Part shown: positions 26,455-36,096 of the stretch, one piece after another
Layout of the letters: each line of letters opens with the position of its first letter
Position numbering within the stretch: the stretch's first letter is position 1
Assembly: GCF_900142195.1 (NCBI RefSeq)
Contig: NZ_FRAB01000001.1
Location: 124,001 to 188,000 of the forward strand
Direction of reading: 5' to 3'
Length of the DNA: 64,000 nucleotides
DNA from: Paraburkholderia terricola
Lineage (GTDB): Bacteria; Pseudomonadota; Gammaproteobacteria; Burkholderiales; Burkholderiaceae
Program-made: the position numbers and the translations under genes
The notes under the pieces: generated by a model
Seen by the model: the letters and a program-made list of their open reading frames with translations, nothing else
The model's database searches: none
What the model was told of the DNA's origin: nothing

Positions 26455-27657
26455 ATGATGAAGATCGGTGAACCCGCTTCATTGAATGCGTCGCGCGATG
26501 CCGACGTTCTGCCGGTTCTGCGGCTCGGCTTTCGGCCGTTCTATCTGGGCGGCGCCGGCTTTGGCGTCATCGCCGTCGTGCTGTGGCTGCTCGCGCTGCA
26601 CGGCTATCCCGTCGCGGGCCGCTCGACCGTGATGAACGGGATGATGTGGCATGTCCACGAAATGATCTTCGGCTTCGTCGCCGCGATCGTCGTCGGCTTT
26701 CTGCTCACGGCGGTACGCGCGTGGACCTCGCTCGATACGCTGCGGGGGCCGTCGCTCGGATGGCTTTGGCTGCTGTGGGCCGGCGGCCGCGTGCTGATGT
26801 GGTTCGGCCCGCAGCCGCTCGCCGCGCTAATCGACACCGCCTTCTTGCCTGTTGCCGCCGTCGTGCTGCTGCGCGTGCTGCTCGCCGCCCGCAATCGCCG
26901 CAACCTGTTTCTGCCCGTGGCGCTGGCCGCGCTCGGCTTGCTGAATGGACTTTTCCACTGGTGGCTGTGGCACGGCCGCGCGGACCTCGCGTTGCGCGCC
27001 GCGTATGCGGCAACCGGACTCGCGATCATGTTCGTGACGGTCATCGCCGGACGCGTGATTCCGATGTTCACGATGAACGCGATGCCTGGATTCGCGGCGA
27101 AACGCTGGAAGTTCGTTGAAATGCTCGCCACGCCCACCGTCATCGTGGCGTTGCTCGCGGATGCCTTCGCCGCGCCCTCCGCGTTGATTGTCGCCAGCGC
27201 CGGCGTCGCCGCCGCGGTCCACGCGGCGAGAATCGCGGGCTGGCATTCGTGGCGAGTCCTTTCACGGCCGATTCTCTGGATTCTTCACGCAGCCTATGCA
27301 TGGATTCCCGTCGGCCTCGTGATGCTCGCCCTGGCGGCAATGGGCGTCGTGCCGCACTCTCTTGCGATTCATGCGCTAACGGTCGGGGCTATGGGATGCG
27401 CGATCATCGCGATGATCACGCGCACGGCGCTCGGTCATACAGGGCGCATGCTCGTCGCGGGCCGCGCGGAGATCGCGAGCTACTGGCTGATGATCGCGGC
27501 CGCCCTTCTGCGTGTCTTTGGGCCGTGGTTAGCCAATAGTGCAACGGCCGCGTGGGTCGACGCAGCGGGCGTGTGCTGGGCCGCGGCGCTGGTCGTTTAC
27601 CTGCTCAAATACGTGCCTTATCTGACTTCGCCGCGTGTGGATGGAAAGCCCGGTTGA
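26455..27657 (+). CDS. nnrS: NnrS family protein (nitric oxide response, heme-copper membrane protein)
   Basis: A 400-residue membrane protein with about twelve hydrophobic segments. The N-terminal RLGFRPFYLGGAGFGVIAVV and the segment MMWHVHEMIFGFVAAIVVGF with conserved histidines are diagnostic of NnrS, as are GRVIPMFTMNA and MITRTALGHTGR. NnrS proteins protect against NO-derived stress and often accompany denitrification genes. Here it would counter NO formed during nitrate respiration. GGAG precedes the ATG at 26455; a second ATG follows immediately. No NsrR or NnrR site was recognised in the 213-bp upstream gap. Confidence 0.93.
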   Translation: MMKIGEPASLNASRDADVLPVLRLGFRPFYLGGAGFGVIAVVLWLLALHGYPVAGRSTVMNGMMWHVHEMIFGFVAAIVVGFLLTAVRAWTSLDTLRGPSLGWLWLLWAGGRVLMWFGPQPLAALIDTAFLPVAAVVLLRVLLAARNRRNLFLPVALAALGLLNGLFHWWLWHGRADLALRAAYAATGLAIMFVTVIAGRVIPMFTMNAMPGFAAKRWKFVEMLATPTVIVALLADAFAAPSALIVASAGVAAAVHAARIAGWHSWRVLSRPILWILHAAYAWIPVGLVMLALAAMGVVPHSLAIHALTVGAMGCAIIAMITRTALGHTGRMLVAGRAEIASYWLMIAAALLRVFGPWLANSATAAWVDAAGVCWAAALVVYLLKYVPYLTSPRVDGKPG

Positions 27658-27679
27658 CATGCGTTCTCCGGCCATTGGC

Positions 27680-27835
27680 ATGCGACAAAATGCACGTCGA
27701 TCATCGGATCGAAACAACTACTATGAATATACGTTTATTGAAGCCGATGATCCCGGTTTCGGCCGGGTTCCAGTGGCGCTCGTCGACGGCGTGCCGATGC
27801 GCGCAGTCGAACACTGCCACGTTCGGCTTCAATGA
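27680..27835 (+). CDS. Hypothetical small protein downstream of nnrS
   Basis: A 51-residue ORF starting 22 bp after nnrS. Its C-terminal 35 codons show strong coding bias (GC at third positions) and a protein-like sequence (YYEYTFIEADDPGFGRVPVA, VDGVPMRAVEHCHVRLQ). The start is uncertain: ATG at 27680, or an earlier in-frame ATG inside nnrS. I do not recognise it. It may be translated with nnrS or be the remnant of a longer gene. Confidence 0.4.
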   Translation: MRQNARRSSDRNNYYEYTFIEADDPGFGRVPVALVDGVPMRAVEHCHVRLQ

Positions 27836-27861
27836 GATTCCTTGTCTTCGAGGAGAAGTCC

Positions 27862-28065
27862 GTGCTCAGTCCGCATGAAGTTGCCGCGCTCATTCTGGTC
27901 GGCAGCGCAACCGATCACCATGATCTGAGTCACGCCGACCTCGAAGCACTACTCGAACGCCGGCTCGCCACGTTCGAACAGATCGCGCCGAACACGCGGC
28001 GCGTTCATTTGACCGAACATGGGCAAGCGATCCTGCAAGCGGTGGCGCGGTATGGACTCCATTGA
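27862..28065 (+). CDS. Hypothetical small protein, GTG start
   Basis: A 67-residue ORF with a GTG start preceded by GAGGAG at a good distance; an ATG at 27832 would add ten residues and overlap the previous ORF. The sequence (LSPHEVAALILVG, then ADLEALLERRLATFEQ and VHLTEHGQAILQAV) looks helical, with a possible winged-helix-like layout resembling small conserved Burkholderia proteins. Function unknown. It ends 60 bp before the end of the convergent hemN. Confidence 0.55.
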   Translation: MLSPHEVAALILVGSATDHHDLSHADLEALLERRLATFEQIAPNTRRVHLTEHGQAILQAVARYGLH

Positions 28066-28125
28066 TCCGGATGGCCTGGCTCGCCACGGAGATCGATCCT
28101 GACAATGTCACACGATGCTGGTTCT

Positions 28126-29535
28126 CTAGATCAGCTTCGAATAGGACGACGCGGTCGGCTGGCCGAGATACCGGTCAAACACCATTCCAATGGCGCGCAC
28201 GAACAGACGTCCTTTTGCCGTAACCGAGATTCCATGCGCATCCGTTTTCAACAGTCCGGCTTCCTCGTAGGGTTGCAGCCTCGCCAGTTCATGCGAAAAA
28301 TACTGGGCAAAATCGATTCCGTGAACCCGATTGATCCGGTCGAAGTCTAGCGGCATGCTGCACATCAGCGTCATGATGACTTCCCGGCGCAGAAGATCGT
28401 CGGCGCTCAGCGCCCGTCCTTTTTCAACGGGCAATCGCCCTTCTTCCAGATGCTGATAGTACGTTTGCAGAGAGCGCGTCGACTGGCTGTAGGAACTGCC
28501 GACCTTCCCGATAGCGGATACGCCAAAACCGATCAGATCGCATTCCGCCCTGGTGGTATAGCCCTGGAAATTGCGATGCAAGCTCTTGTTTTGTAGCGCG
28601 CGACTCAGTTCGTCTTCCGGCTTTGCAAAATGATCGAGGCCGATGTAAACATATCCGGCCTCGAGGAGCCGCCGCGTGGACAGGGCGAATATGCCCAAAC
28701 GCTCTTCCGCCGAGGGCAACTCGCTATCGACTATCAGCCGTTGCGCCTTGAACCGTTGTGGCAGGTGTGCATAGTTGTACAGCGCGATACGGTCCGGCGA
28801 CAAACGAATGATATGGTCGAGCGTGCTATTGAAACTCGCAAGCGACTGTCGCGGCAGCCCATAGATGAGATCGACATTGACCGACTGGAAGCCCGCATCG
28901 CGGCTTGCGGCCAGCGCCTTCTCCACCATGCCGAGCGGCTGGATGCGATTCACCGCCTGCTGGACCGCAGGATCGAAATCCTGCACGCCGAAGCTCGTGC
29001 GGTTGAACCCCAGAGCGGCCAATGCGGACAGCGTGGCGCCATCCACGGTGCGGGGGTCGATTTCCACACCGAGTTCGGCCTCCGGTGCGAAATCGAAATG
29101 GCCTCGCAGCATATCCATTAGCTGCGCGAGTTCCGCGAGACTGAAAAACGTCGGTGTACCTCCGCCTAAATGCAATTGCTGCATGCGGCGGTCGCGGCCC
29201 AGATGCGGCACGACCAGATCCATCTCCCGGCCGAGAAAGCGCAGATATTCCGCCGCCCTGCCGTGGTCGCGGGTGATGATCTTGTTGCAGGCGCAGAAGT
29301 AACACAGCGACTCGCAAAACGGCAGGTGCACGTAGATCGACAGCGGCGGATTGCTGGCGGCCTCGGCTCGTTCGCCCAGGTACGTTCGGTAGGACCGTTC
29401 GTCGAAATCGCTCGTGAACCGGTCAGCCGTCGGGTAGGACGTGTAACGCGGACCCAGATTGTCAAACCGGCGAATCAGCGTTTCGGAGATCTCGATGTCG
29501 AGGGCGGAGCCGGCAAGGGGCAGCGGCGCGTTCAC
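28126..29535 (-). CDS. hemN: Oxygen-independent coproporphyrinogen III oxidase
   Basis: A 469-residue radical SAM enzyme that converts coproporphyrinogen III to protoporphyrinogen IX without oxygen, required for heme synthesis in anaerobic growth. The iron-sulfur motif is CESLCYFCACN (CxxxCxxCxC), after YVHLPF; GGGTPTFF and the tyrosine-rich substrate region YNYAHLPQRFKAQR follow. I favour the GTG at 29535, preceded by GAGAGGGG, over an ATG at 29601 that adds 22 unrelated residues. Its place next to the nitrate island fits the need for heme in NarI under low oxygen. Confidence 0.94.
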   Translation of the reverse strand: MNAPLPLAGSALDIEISETLIRRFDNLGPRYTSYPTADRFTSDFDERSYRTYLGERAEAASNPPLSIYVHLPFCESLCYFCACNKIITRDHGRAAEYLRFLGREMDLVVPHLGRDRRMQQLHLGGGTPTFFSLAELAQLMDMLRGHFDFAPEAELGVEIDPRTVDGATLSALAALGFNRTSFGVQDFDPAVQQAVNRIQPLGMVEKALAASRDAGFQSVNVDLIYGLPRQSLASFNSTLDHIIRLSPDRIALYNYAHLPQRFKAQRLIVDSELPSAEERLGIFALSTRRLLEAGYVYIGLDHFAKPEDELSRALQNKSLHRNFQGYTTRAECDLIGFGVSAIGKVGSSYSQSTRSLQTYYQHLEEGRLPVEKGRALSADDLLRREVIMTLMCSMPLDFDRINRVHGIDFAQYFSHELARLQPYEEAGLLKTDAHGISVTAKGRLFVRAIGMVFDRYLGQPTASSYSKLI

Positions 29536-29654
29536 GGGAGCATTCCCCTCTCTGGAGGTTGTGGCATATCGATTCCTGTTGACGGGAACATATCCGCGCA
29601 TACGGCATGTGCGGCAATCGTTGCCTGATTGTCCGGTCTGGAATCTGGACAGCC

Positions 29655-29668
29655 TTGATTTATGTCAG
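29655..29668. promoter_or_regulatory. Weak FNR-like box upstream of hemN
   Basis: TTGAT-TTAT-GTCAG agrees with the FNR consensus at 8 of 10 positions and is centred about 127 bp upstream of the hemN start. hemN is under FNR/ANR control in several proteobacteria. The remaining part of the 29536-29851 gap shows no ORF or RNA. Confidence 0.45.
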
Positions 29669-29851
29669 CGAAGGGCGGTTCCGGCAACGCTGCTGCTCTA
29701 CTCGTCGTCGCCGCTGTCGTGTGGAAGCGCGAGGCGGACGAAGATATGGAACTGGCCTACTTTATAGGTACGTTATGCGACTTACAGACTCCACGGACTA
29801 CAGCTTGCGTGCAAGCGTGCCGCCCGCGCGTACGTGGTGGATCCAAAAGGT

Positions 29852-30247
29852 TTAGCGGTTTGATTCCGCCGCGAAATGCGCGAGGACGTCTCGCAGCACG
29901 ATGGCCTGGTTATGCTCCTCGTCCTTCGCGCCGTACACCAGCGTAATGGGTTGTCCCTTCGCATCAGCCAGGAGCGACCGCATGCGTCCTCGAAGTTCCT
30001 CAGCATCGAGTTCGTGCCGATAGCGTTGCTGGAAGACTTCCCATCGCTCCGGCTTGTGTCCGAACCATTCGCACAAGGCGGTGCTTGGCGCGATGTCGCG
30101 CGCCCATTGGTCGAGCGCCAATCTCTCCTTGCTGCGGCCGCGAGGCCAGAGCCGATCCACGAGGACGCGATAGCCATCACCCTGCGCCGCATCCTCATAC
30201 GCCCTCTTGATGAAAATCCTCAACCCGTCGCGGTTCGAGTGCGGCAT
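29852..30247 (-). CDS. DUF488 family protein (YeaO-like)
   Basis: A 131-residue cytoplasmic protein of the DUF488 family. The diagnostic start is IKRAYEDAAQGDGYRVLVDR followed by LWPRGRSKE, then WARDIAPSTALCEWFGHKPE and a C-terminal PITLVYGAKDEEHNQA. The family has no proven function; some members are found with DNA-repair or stress genes. I chose the ATG at 30247, which has GGAG and AAGGA before it; an ATG at 30277 adds ten residues. It lies 54 bp downstream of the broken glycosylase gene on the same strand. Confidence 0.85.
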   Translation of the reverse strand: MPHSNRDGLRIFIKRAYEDAAQGDGYRVLVDRLWPRGRSKERLALDQWARDIAPSTALCEWFGHKPERWEVFQQRYRHELDAEELRGRMRSLLADAKGQPITLVYGAKDEEHNQAIVLRDVLAHFAAESNR

Positions 30248-30301
30248 TCCTTGCTCCGTTCGAATAGGTGTGTCCATACAGATTACCCGGCTCGTCTCAG
30301 A

Positions 30302-30899
30302 TCATGTTCGTATGAGTTGCGCGATCCTCTCGTGCAACATCGGAAGCACTTCGCTTTCGAACCACGCATGCCGTTGAAACCACGGCTGGTTGCGTGGCGA
30401 CGGGTGCGGTAGCGGAACGAAGGCCGGCGCGTATTCGCGCCATGCCCTGACCGTTTCAGTCAGCGAAGCCTTGCGAGGCGCCGAGAAAATGCCGTTGCGC
30501 ATACTGGCCGATGAGCAAGGTCAATTGAATGTCCGGCAGTTTTCCCAGCAGGCTGTCCAGCCAGAGTTGCGCACACTCGCGACGCGGCGGTTTGTCGCCG
30601 CCGTTGCCCCGTCCCGGATAACAGAATCCCATCGGAATGATCGCGAACCGCGACTCGTCGTGAAATGTGGCGGCGTCGATTCCGAGCCAGTTTCGAAGAC
30701 GGTCGCCGCTCGCGTCATCCCACGGAATGCCCGATGCGTGCACGCGCGCGCCCGGCGCCTGTCCGACGATCAGAATGCGCGCGTCGGCCCCGGCTCGCAC
30801 GATCGGGCGAGGACCGAGCGGCAAGTGCGGCGCACATGCCCGGCAGGCACGCACGTCAGCCAGAAGCGAATCGAGCGAGGAACACGAGTCTTTGTTCAT
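30302..30899 (-). pseudogene. Uracil-DNA glycosylase-family gene broken by a frameshift
   Basis: Two overlapping reading frames together make one uracil-DNA glycosylase-superfamily protein. The N-terminal frame (30456-30899, 147 codons) has VGQAPGARVHASGIPWDDAS and GDRLRNWLGI, then LLIGQYAQRHFLGAS, and then drifts to a stop. The C-terminal part continues in another frame, down to 30302, with RKASLTETVRAWREYAPAFV and the catalytic-region motif PLPHPSPRN. The switch is near 30472-30486; dropping one base would restore a protein of about 195 residues. It is either a recent pseudogene or a sequencing error. The motif-bearing halves are otherwise intact. Confidence 0.8.
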
Positions 30900-31173
30900 T
30901 GTGCGGCCACGTCATTTCCAGATTGGCGTGATGCATGGTGTTTGCCACGCGTATTGCAGTAGCATACGCCGCGCGATGCTGCGGACTGGAGACGCCCGGT
31001 CACACCCGCTGATGCCGGGTCCGATCGCATATCGTCGAGCCCGCGGCCGTAAGTATTCGATATGGTCGATGCAACGATCAACATCGGGATCATTCATCGT
31101 GACGGGAATCGACTCCACTGTCGGCGTGGTCCGCGCCGGCATTCAACGGACCATCGCGAGATCCAGCGACGAC
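30900..31173. other. Intergenic region without recognised gene
   Basis: About 270 bp between the broken glycosylase gene and the tRNA-Val terminator. Short open frames exist but have no ribosome site or similarity. I see nothing else. Confidence 0.4.
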
Positions 31174-31208
31174 AAAAAACCCGCGGAGCCAATAGCCACG
31201 CGGGTTTT
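31174..31208 (-). terminator. Intrinsic terminator downstream of tRNA-Val
   Basis: A perfect 10-bp stem (AAAACCCGCG paired with CGCGGGTTTT, 13-nt loop) followed on the minus strand by a run of T. It ends the tRNA-Val transcript. Confidence 0.85.
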
Positions 31209-31262
31209 AGAGTACTGCAGCGGATAGATCGCGACTTGGTCGGCGCGAATCGCGAAACGGTA

Positions 31263-31338
31263 TGGTGGGTGCTGAGAGGCTCGAACTCCCGACCTACGCC
31301 TTGTAAGGGCGCCGCTCTACCAACTGAGCTAAGCACCC
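31263..31338 (-). tRNA. tRNA-Val (anticodon TAC)
   Basis: The minus strand reads GGGTGCTTAGCTCAGTTGG at the 5' end, with an anticodon loop CTTACAA (anticodon TAC), a T arm GGGAGTTCGAGCCTCTC-like sequence and an acceptor end GCACCC followed by an encoded CCA. The 76-nt cloverleaf closes by eye. It lies just downstream of hupB, as in related genomes. Confidence 0.95.
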
Positions 31339-31400
31339 GCTTCGCTATTCATTACTTCCGTAGGCTGCCTGATTTTACAAAACCTCAAGCAGCGAGCCCG

Positions 31401-31673
31401 CTAGTTTAGCGCATCCTTCAGGGCTTTGCCAGGCCTAAATTTGGGAACCTTGGCTGCCTTTATCTTGATGGCGTCACCGGTGCGCGGATTGCGCCCTGTG
31501 CGCGCCGTACGCTTACCGACCGCGAAGGTGCCGAAACCGACCAACGTCACTGAACCGCCCTTCTTCAACGTACCTTTGACCCCACCGATCACCGCATCGA
31601 GCGCACGGCCTGCCGCAGCCTTCGAAATATCGGCCTGCTGTGCAATGTGATCGATCAATTCCGTTTTATTCAT
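31401..31673 (-). CDS. hupB: DNA-binding protein HU-beta
   Basis: A 90-residue histone-like nucleoid protein. It starts [20 protein letters not shown] and has the family signature [20 protein letters not shown] in the DNA-binding arm, then [10 protein letters not shown] and a C-terminus [12 protein letters not shown]. It forms dimers that bend DNA non-specifically. It lies downstream of lon, as in many proteobacteria, but a strong terminator separates the two, so it has its own promoter in the 31674-31950 gap. Confidence 0.97.
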   Translation of the reverse strand: MNKTELIDHIAQQADISKAAAGRALDAVIGGVKGTLKKGGSVTLVGFGTFAVGKRTARTGRNPRTGDAIKIKAAKVPKFRPGKALKDALN

Positions 31674-31952
31674 TCCAACCCCCGAGAATGTTCATGGCAA
31701 TCGTGACGGCGCTCTACAGCGCCTGACATCACGCGGGCCGGCGGGCAACGCCGGGCGGACTCATTAGAATTGGCCGAAAGCCTTGTGTCAAGCGGGGTTG
31801 AGCCTGATTCGGGCGGTTCTCGAAGCTCACCGAATAAGCGGATTTTGCATTGGACCGATGCGTACGCAACCGTTGGAAGGCGCAACCTGTCGTTTGCCCA
31901 AAAGATGGGAAAGCGTGCGCTCATGAGCCGAGCCGCAGCCTGTTTGGGCAAT
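31674..31952. promoter_or_regulatory. Region upstream of hupB, between hupB and lon terminator
   Basis: About 280 bp that should hold the hupB promoter. I could not assign -35 and -10 elements with confidence, and no ORF with support is present. Confidence 0.4.
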
Positions 31953-31981
31953 AAAAAACCCGCGGACAAGTCCGCGGGTTT
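31953..31981 (-). terminator. Intrinsic terminator of lon
   Basis: An 11-bp perfect stem (AAACCCGCGGA with TCCGCGGGTTT, loop CAAG) followed by a T run on the minus strand, 39 bp after the lon stop. Confidence 0.9.
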
Positions 31982-32019
31982 CTGCTCCACCAACCAGCCT
32001 TTCGCTGCTGGCTTTTGCC

Positions 32020-34443
32020 TTAGTGCTTCACGACTTCCGTCGCGCCGGCGTCTTTGCCGGGCTCCGCCGCAACCGGCGTAGCGGGCTTCGCCTCTTCTTC
32101 CGGCAATGCCTCCGGCACACGTTCGAGCGCCAACTCGAGCACCTTGTCGATCCAGCGGACCGGCACGATTTCGATCGCGTTCTTCACGTTGTCCGGAATC
32201 TCCGTCAAGTCCTTGACGTTTTCTTCCGGAATCAGCACCAGCTTGATGCCGCCGCGATGCGCCGCCAGCAGTTTTTCCTTCAAGCCGCCGATTGGCAGGA
32301 CTTCGCCGCGCAACGTGATTTCGCCCGTCATCGCGACGTTGGCGCGCACCGGAATACCGGTCAACACCGACACCAGCGCGGTTGTCATCGCGATACCGGC
32401 GGACGGACCGTCCTTCGGCGTCGCGCCTTCCGGCACGTGGATGTGAATGTCCCGCTTCTCGAACGCCTCGTCCTTGACGCCCAGACGACGCGAGCGCGAG
32501 CGCACCACCGAGCGCGCGGCTTCGACGGATTCCTTCATCACGTCGCCGAGCGAACCCGTGCGGATCACATTGCCCTTGCCCGGCATCACCGCGGCTTCGA
32601 TGGTCAGCAGATCGCCGCCCACTTCCGTCCACGCAAGACCCGTGACCTGGCCAACCTGGTTTTCCTTGGCGGCCAGACCGAAGTCGTACTTGCGCACGCC
32701 GAGGAAAGTGTCAAGGTTGCTGCCGTCGACCTTCACCGCGCCTTCCGCCTTCTTCAGCAGAAGCATCTTCACGACCTTGCGGCAGATCTTCGAAATTTCA
32801 CGTTCGAGCGAACGCACGCCCGCTTCACGCGTGTAGTAACGAATGATGTCGCGGATCGCGGTTTCCGTTACATCGACCTCGCCTTCCTTGAGGCCGTTGT
32901 TCTTCTTCTGCTTGGGCAAAAGATAACGTTGCGCGATGCTGACCTTCTCGTCTTCCGTGTAGCCCGACAGACGGATCACTTCCATCCGGTCAAGCAACGG
33001 CGGCGGAATATTCAGCGAGTTCGATGTCGCCACGAACATCACGTCCGACAGATCGAAGTCGACTTCGACGTAGTGATCGGCGAACGTGTGGTTCTGTTCC
33101 GGATCGAGCACTTCCAGCAAGGCCGACGACGGATCGCCGCGGAAATCCTGGCCCATCTTGTCGACTTCGTCGAGCAGGAAGAGCGGATTGCGCACGCCGA
33201 CCTTGGTCAGGCTTTGCAGAATCTTGCCCGGCATCGAACCGATGTACGTGCGACGGTGACCGCGAATCTCGGCTTCGTCGCGCACGCCGCCGAGCGCCAT
33301 ACGCACGAACTTGCGATTCGTGGCGCGAGCGATCGACTGACCCAGCGACGTCTTACCGACACCCGGAGGCCCAACGAGGCACAGGATCGGCGCTTTCACC
33401 TTGTCGACGCGTTGCTGGACCGCGAGATACTCGAGAATGCGTTCCTTCACTTTCTCGAGACCGAAGTGGTCCTCGTCGAGCACGCGCTCCGCATTCGAGA
33501 GGTCATTGTTGACCTTGCTCTTCTTGCGCCACGGCAAGCCGATCAGCGTATCGATGTAGTTGCGCACGACGGTCGCCTCAGCCGACATCGGCGACATCAG
33601 CTTGAGCTTCTTCAGTTCGGCGTCGGCCTTCTTCTTGGCTTCCTTCGGCATGCGAGCAGCCGTGATGCGCTTCTCGAGTTCCTCGAGATCCGCACCTTCC
33701 TCGCCTTCGCCGAGTTCCTTCTGGATCGCCTTGACCTGTTCATTCAGGTAGTACTCGCGCTGGCTTTTTTCCATCTGGCGCTTCACACGCCCACGGATGC
33801 GCTTTTCCACCTGCAGGATGTCGATCTCGGCTTCGAGTTGCGCGAGCAGATGCTCGAGGCGCTCGATCACCGGGAACATTTCGAGGATGTGCTGCTTCTG
33901 GTCGAGCTTGAGCGGCAAATGCGCCGCGATGGTGTCGGCCAGACGCCCCGCCTCGTCGATACCCGACAGCGACGTCAGGATCTCGGGCGGGATTTTCTTG
34001 TTCAGCTTCACATACTGGTCGAACTGCGACACGATCGCGCGGCGCAGCGCTTCGGTTTCAGCGCTGTCGGCGTGGTCGGGTTCGAGCGGCATGACTTCGC
34101 ACGAAAACTGCGTTTCCTGTTCTTCGATGGAAAGCGTCTTCGCGCGCTGCAAGCCCTCGACCAGCACCTTGACGGTGCCGTCGGGCAGCTTGAGCATTTG
34201 GAGGATGTTGGCAACACACCCTACTTCGTACATGTCCTTTTCGGTCGGCTCATCTTTCGCAGCCGTTTTTTGGGCGACGAGCATGATGTGCTTGCCGCCT
34301 TCCATCGCTGCTTCGAGAGCCTTGATCGACTTCGGGCGGCCTACGAAGAGCGGAATCACCATGTGCGGGAAGACGACTACGTCACGCAGCGGGAGCAGCG
34401 GGAGCGTAATGCGTTCCGGCGGAAGGAGTTGGGTTCCTGACAT
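32020..34443 (-). CDS. lon: ATP-dependent protease La (Lon)
   Basis: An 807-residue Lon protease of usual length. It has the N-terminal substrate-binding domain ([20 protein letters not shown]), a coiled coil, the AAA+ module with Walker [16 protein letters not shown] and Walker [11 protein letters not shown], and the protease domain with catalytic serine in [11 protein letters not shown] and lysine in [14 protein letters not shown]. It degrades misfolded and regulatory proteins in the cytoplasm. The C-terminus has an extra polar tail with Pro and Ala ([20 protein letters not shown]), common in Burkholderia. It follows clpX with a terminator between, so it is transcribed separately. Confidence 0.97.
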   Translation of the reverse strand: MSGTQLLPPERITLPLLPLRDVVVFPHMVIPLFVGRPKSIKALEAAMEGGKHIMLVAQKTAAKDEPTEKDMYEVGCVANILQMLKLPDGTVKVLVEGLQRAKTLSIEEQETQFSCEVMPLEPDHADSAETEALRRAIVSQFDQYVKLNKKIPPEILTSLSGIDEAGRLADTIAAHLPLKLDQKQHILEMFPVIERLEHLLAQLEAEIDILQVEKRIRGRVKRQMEKSQREYYLNEQVKAIQKELGEGEEGADLEELEKRITAARMPKEAKKKADAELKKLKLMSPMSAEATVVRNYIDTLIGLPWRKKSKVNNDLSNAERVLDEDHFGLEKVKERILEYLAVQQRVDKVKAPILCLVGPPGVGKTSLGQSIARATNRKFVRMALGGVRDEAEIRGHRRTYIGSMPGKILQSLTKVGVRNPLFLLDEVDKMGQDFRGDPSSALLEVLDPEQNHTFADHYVEVDFDLSDVMFVATSNSLNIPPPLLDRMEVIRLSGYTEDEKVSIAQRYLLPKQKKNNGLKEGEVDVTETAIRDIIRYYTREAGVRSLEREISKICRKVVKMLLLKKAEGAVKVDGSNLDTFLGVRKYDFGLAAKENQVGQVTGLAWTEVGGDLLTIEAAVMPGKGNVIRTGSLGDVMKESVEAARSVVRSRSRRLGVKDEAFEKRDIHIHVPEGATPKDGPSAGIAMTTALVSVLTGIPVRANVAMTGEITLRGEVLPIGGLKEKLLAAHRGGIKLVLIPEENVKDLTEIPDNVKNAIEIVPVRWIDKVLELALERVPEALPEEEAKPATPVAAEPGKDAGATEVVKH

Positions 34444-34590
34444 TTCATTTCCCCATGAGTGGAATCAGTTCGTTCGATAGGTGAGGCCGGCAGAAAATAT
34501 TGCAAGCCTCCGCGTGTGGGAAAAGTTCAGTGACTCCGAAGGTTCAGTGACTCCATAGTGAAAACTAGCATCCTGACCACACGATAAACG

Positions 34591-34624
34591 AAAAAGCCGT
34601 TCACGTCGCCATGAACGGCTTTTT
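34591..34624 (-). terminator. Intrinsic terminator of clpX
   Basis: A 13-bp stem (AAAAAGCCGTTCA with TGAACGGCTTTTT, 8-nt loop) with a T run on the minus strand, 18 bp after the clpX stop. Its symmetry allows it to work in both directions. Confidence 0.9.
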
Positions 34625-34641
34625 GCAGAACCCGAAGCCGA

Positions 34642-35913
34642 TCAGTTCGAACCCGCCACTTTTGGCGCGTCTTCGTAGATCAGCAGCGGTTTGCCGTCAC
34701 CGTCAATAACGTTGTCGTCGATGATAACCTTGCTAACACCTTTCATCTGCGGTAGATCGTACATGACGTCAAGCAACGCCTGTTCCAGGATGGAGCGAAG
34801 ACCCCGCGCGCCCGTTTTGCGACGGATCGCTTTGCGGGCGACAGCCTGCAAAGCGGCCGGACGAATTTCCAGCTCGACGCGCTCCATATTGAACAGCTTG
34901 TGATACTGCTTCACCAGTGCGTTCTTGGGTTCGACCAGAATTTTCATCAGCGCCGTTTCATCGAGCTTGCCGAGCGTGGCGACCACCGGCAGGCGGCCAA
35001 TCAGTTCCGGAATCAGACCGAACTTGATCAGATCTTCCGGCTCCACTTCGCGCAGCACTTCGCCCGCGTCACGGTCCTGCTTGCTCTTCACGCTTGCGCC
35101 GAAGCCGATCCCGGTTTTCTCGGTGCGATCGACGATGACCTTCTCGAGTCCGTCAAATGCGCCACCGCAAATAAACAGAATGTTGGTGGTGTCGACCTGG
35201 ATGAAGTCCTGATTCGGATGCTTACGTCCGCCCTGCGGCGGCACCGACGCCATCGTGCCCTCGACCAGTTTGAGCAAAGCCTGCTGCACACCTTCGCCCG
35301 AAACGTCGCGGGTGATGGACGGGTTGTCCGACTTGCGGCTGATCTTGTCGATTTCGTCGATGTAGACAATGCCACGCTGAGCCTTGTCCACTTCGTAATT
35401 GCAGTTTTGCAGCAGCTTCTGGATGATGTTCTCGACGTCTTCGCCGACGTAGCCGGCTTCCGTCAGCGTCGTGGCATCGGCAATGACGAACGGGACGTTA
35501 AGAAGGCGCGCGAGCGTCTGCGCGAGCAGGGTCTTGCCGGAACCGGTCGGGCCGATCAGCAGGATGTTGCTCTTGGACAGCTCGATCTCATCCTTCTTGT
35601 CGAGATGCTTGAGGCGCTTGTAGTGGTTGTACACCGCCACCGCGAGGATCTTCTTCGCGCGCTCCTGACCGATCACGTACTGATCGAGGATTTCACGGAT
35701 TTCCTGCGGACTCGGCAGATCGGACTTGGACAAGCCCGCTTCGATGCCGGCGCCTGCAGCTTCATCGCGGATGATTTCGTTGCACAGGTCGATACATTCA
35801 TCGCAGATGAACACCGACGGGCCTGCAATCAGTTTTTTGACTTCATGCTGGCTCTTGCCGCAGAACGAGCAATACAACAGCTTCTCGCTGTTAGAACCTT
35901 TCTTGTCCGCCAT
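34642..35913 (-). CDS. clpX: ATP-dependent Clp protease, ATP-binding subunit ClpX
   Basis: A 423-residue AAA+ unfoldase that feeds ClpP. The N-terminal zinc-binding domain has [20 protein letters not shown] followed by CDECIDLC; Walker A is [15 protein letters not shown], Walker [11 protein letters not shown], and the pore and sensor segments and the IGF-like loop for ClpP (TGIGFGA) are present. Length is normal. It follows clpP on the same strand with a 183-bp gap that contains a 12-bp inverted repeat, which may separate the two expression levels. Confidence 0.97.
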   Translation of the reverse strand: MADKKGSNSEKLLYCSFCGKSQHEVKKLIAGPSVFICDECIDLCNEIIRDEAAGAGIEAGLSKSDLPSPQEIREILDQYVIGQERAKKILAVAVYNHYKRLKHLDKKDEIELSKSNILLIGPTGSGKTLLAQTLARLLNVPFVIADATTLTEAGYVGEDVENIIQKLLQNCNYEVDKAQRGIVYIDEIDKISRKSDNPSITRDVSGEGVQQALLKLVEGTMASVPPQGGRKHPNQDFIQVDTTNILFICGGAFDGLEKVIVDRTEKTGIGFGASVKSKQDRDAGEVLREVEPEDLIKFGLIPELIGRLPVVATLGKLDETALMKILVEPKNALVKQYHKLFNMERVELEIRPAALQAVARKAIRRKTGARGLRSILEQALLDVMYDLPQMKGVSKVIIDDNVIDGDGKPLLIYEDAPKVAGSN

Positions 35914-36060
35914 AGATGTGTGAGCCTCCGGACACTCGATTACATGATACGCCGTTTGCCCCCGCCTCGCAGTTGGGCGCGGCAGGGCTAATGAGCCAGA
36001 TGACGGCGTTTGCCGCAGGCGCTCGGACGAGTCTTGATTATTTCACAACCGGTCCGATGA

Positions 36061-36089
36061 CGATTTTGCCCCATTTCGGGGCAAAATCG
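36061..36089 (-). other. Strong hairpin between clpP and clpX
   Basis: A perfect 12-bp inverted repeat: CGATTTTGCCCC, loop ATTTC, GGGGCAAAATCG. It starts 7 bp after the clpP stop on the minus strand and is flanked by two ACCGGT words. There is no T run after it in either direction, so it is probably an RNA processing or stability element or a partial terminator rather than a full intrinsic terminator. Confidence 0.7.
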
Positions 36090-36096
36090 CACCGGT

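Noticed and set aside
32023..34440. 805-codon open frame antisense to lon
   Set aside because: Same reason; composition typical of an antisense frame and lon is fully supported.
34477..34506. Possible heat-shock (sigma-32) promoter upstream of lon (CTTGCAA and a C-rich -10)
   Set aside because: The -10 part differs too much from CCCCAT; not reported as a feature.
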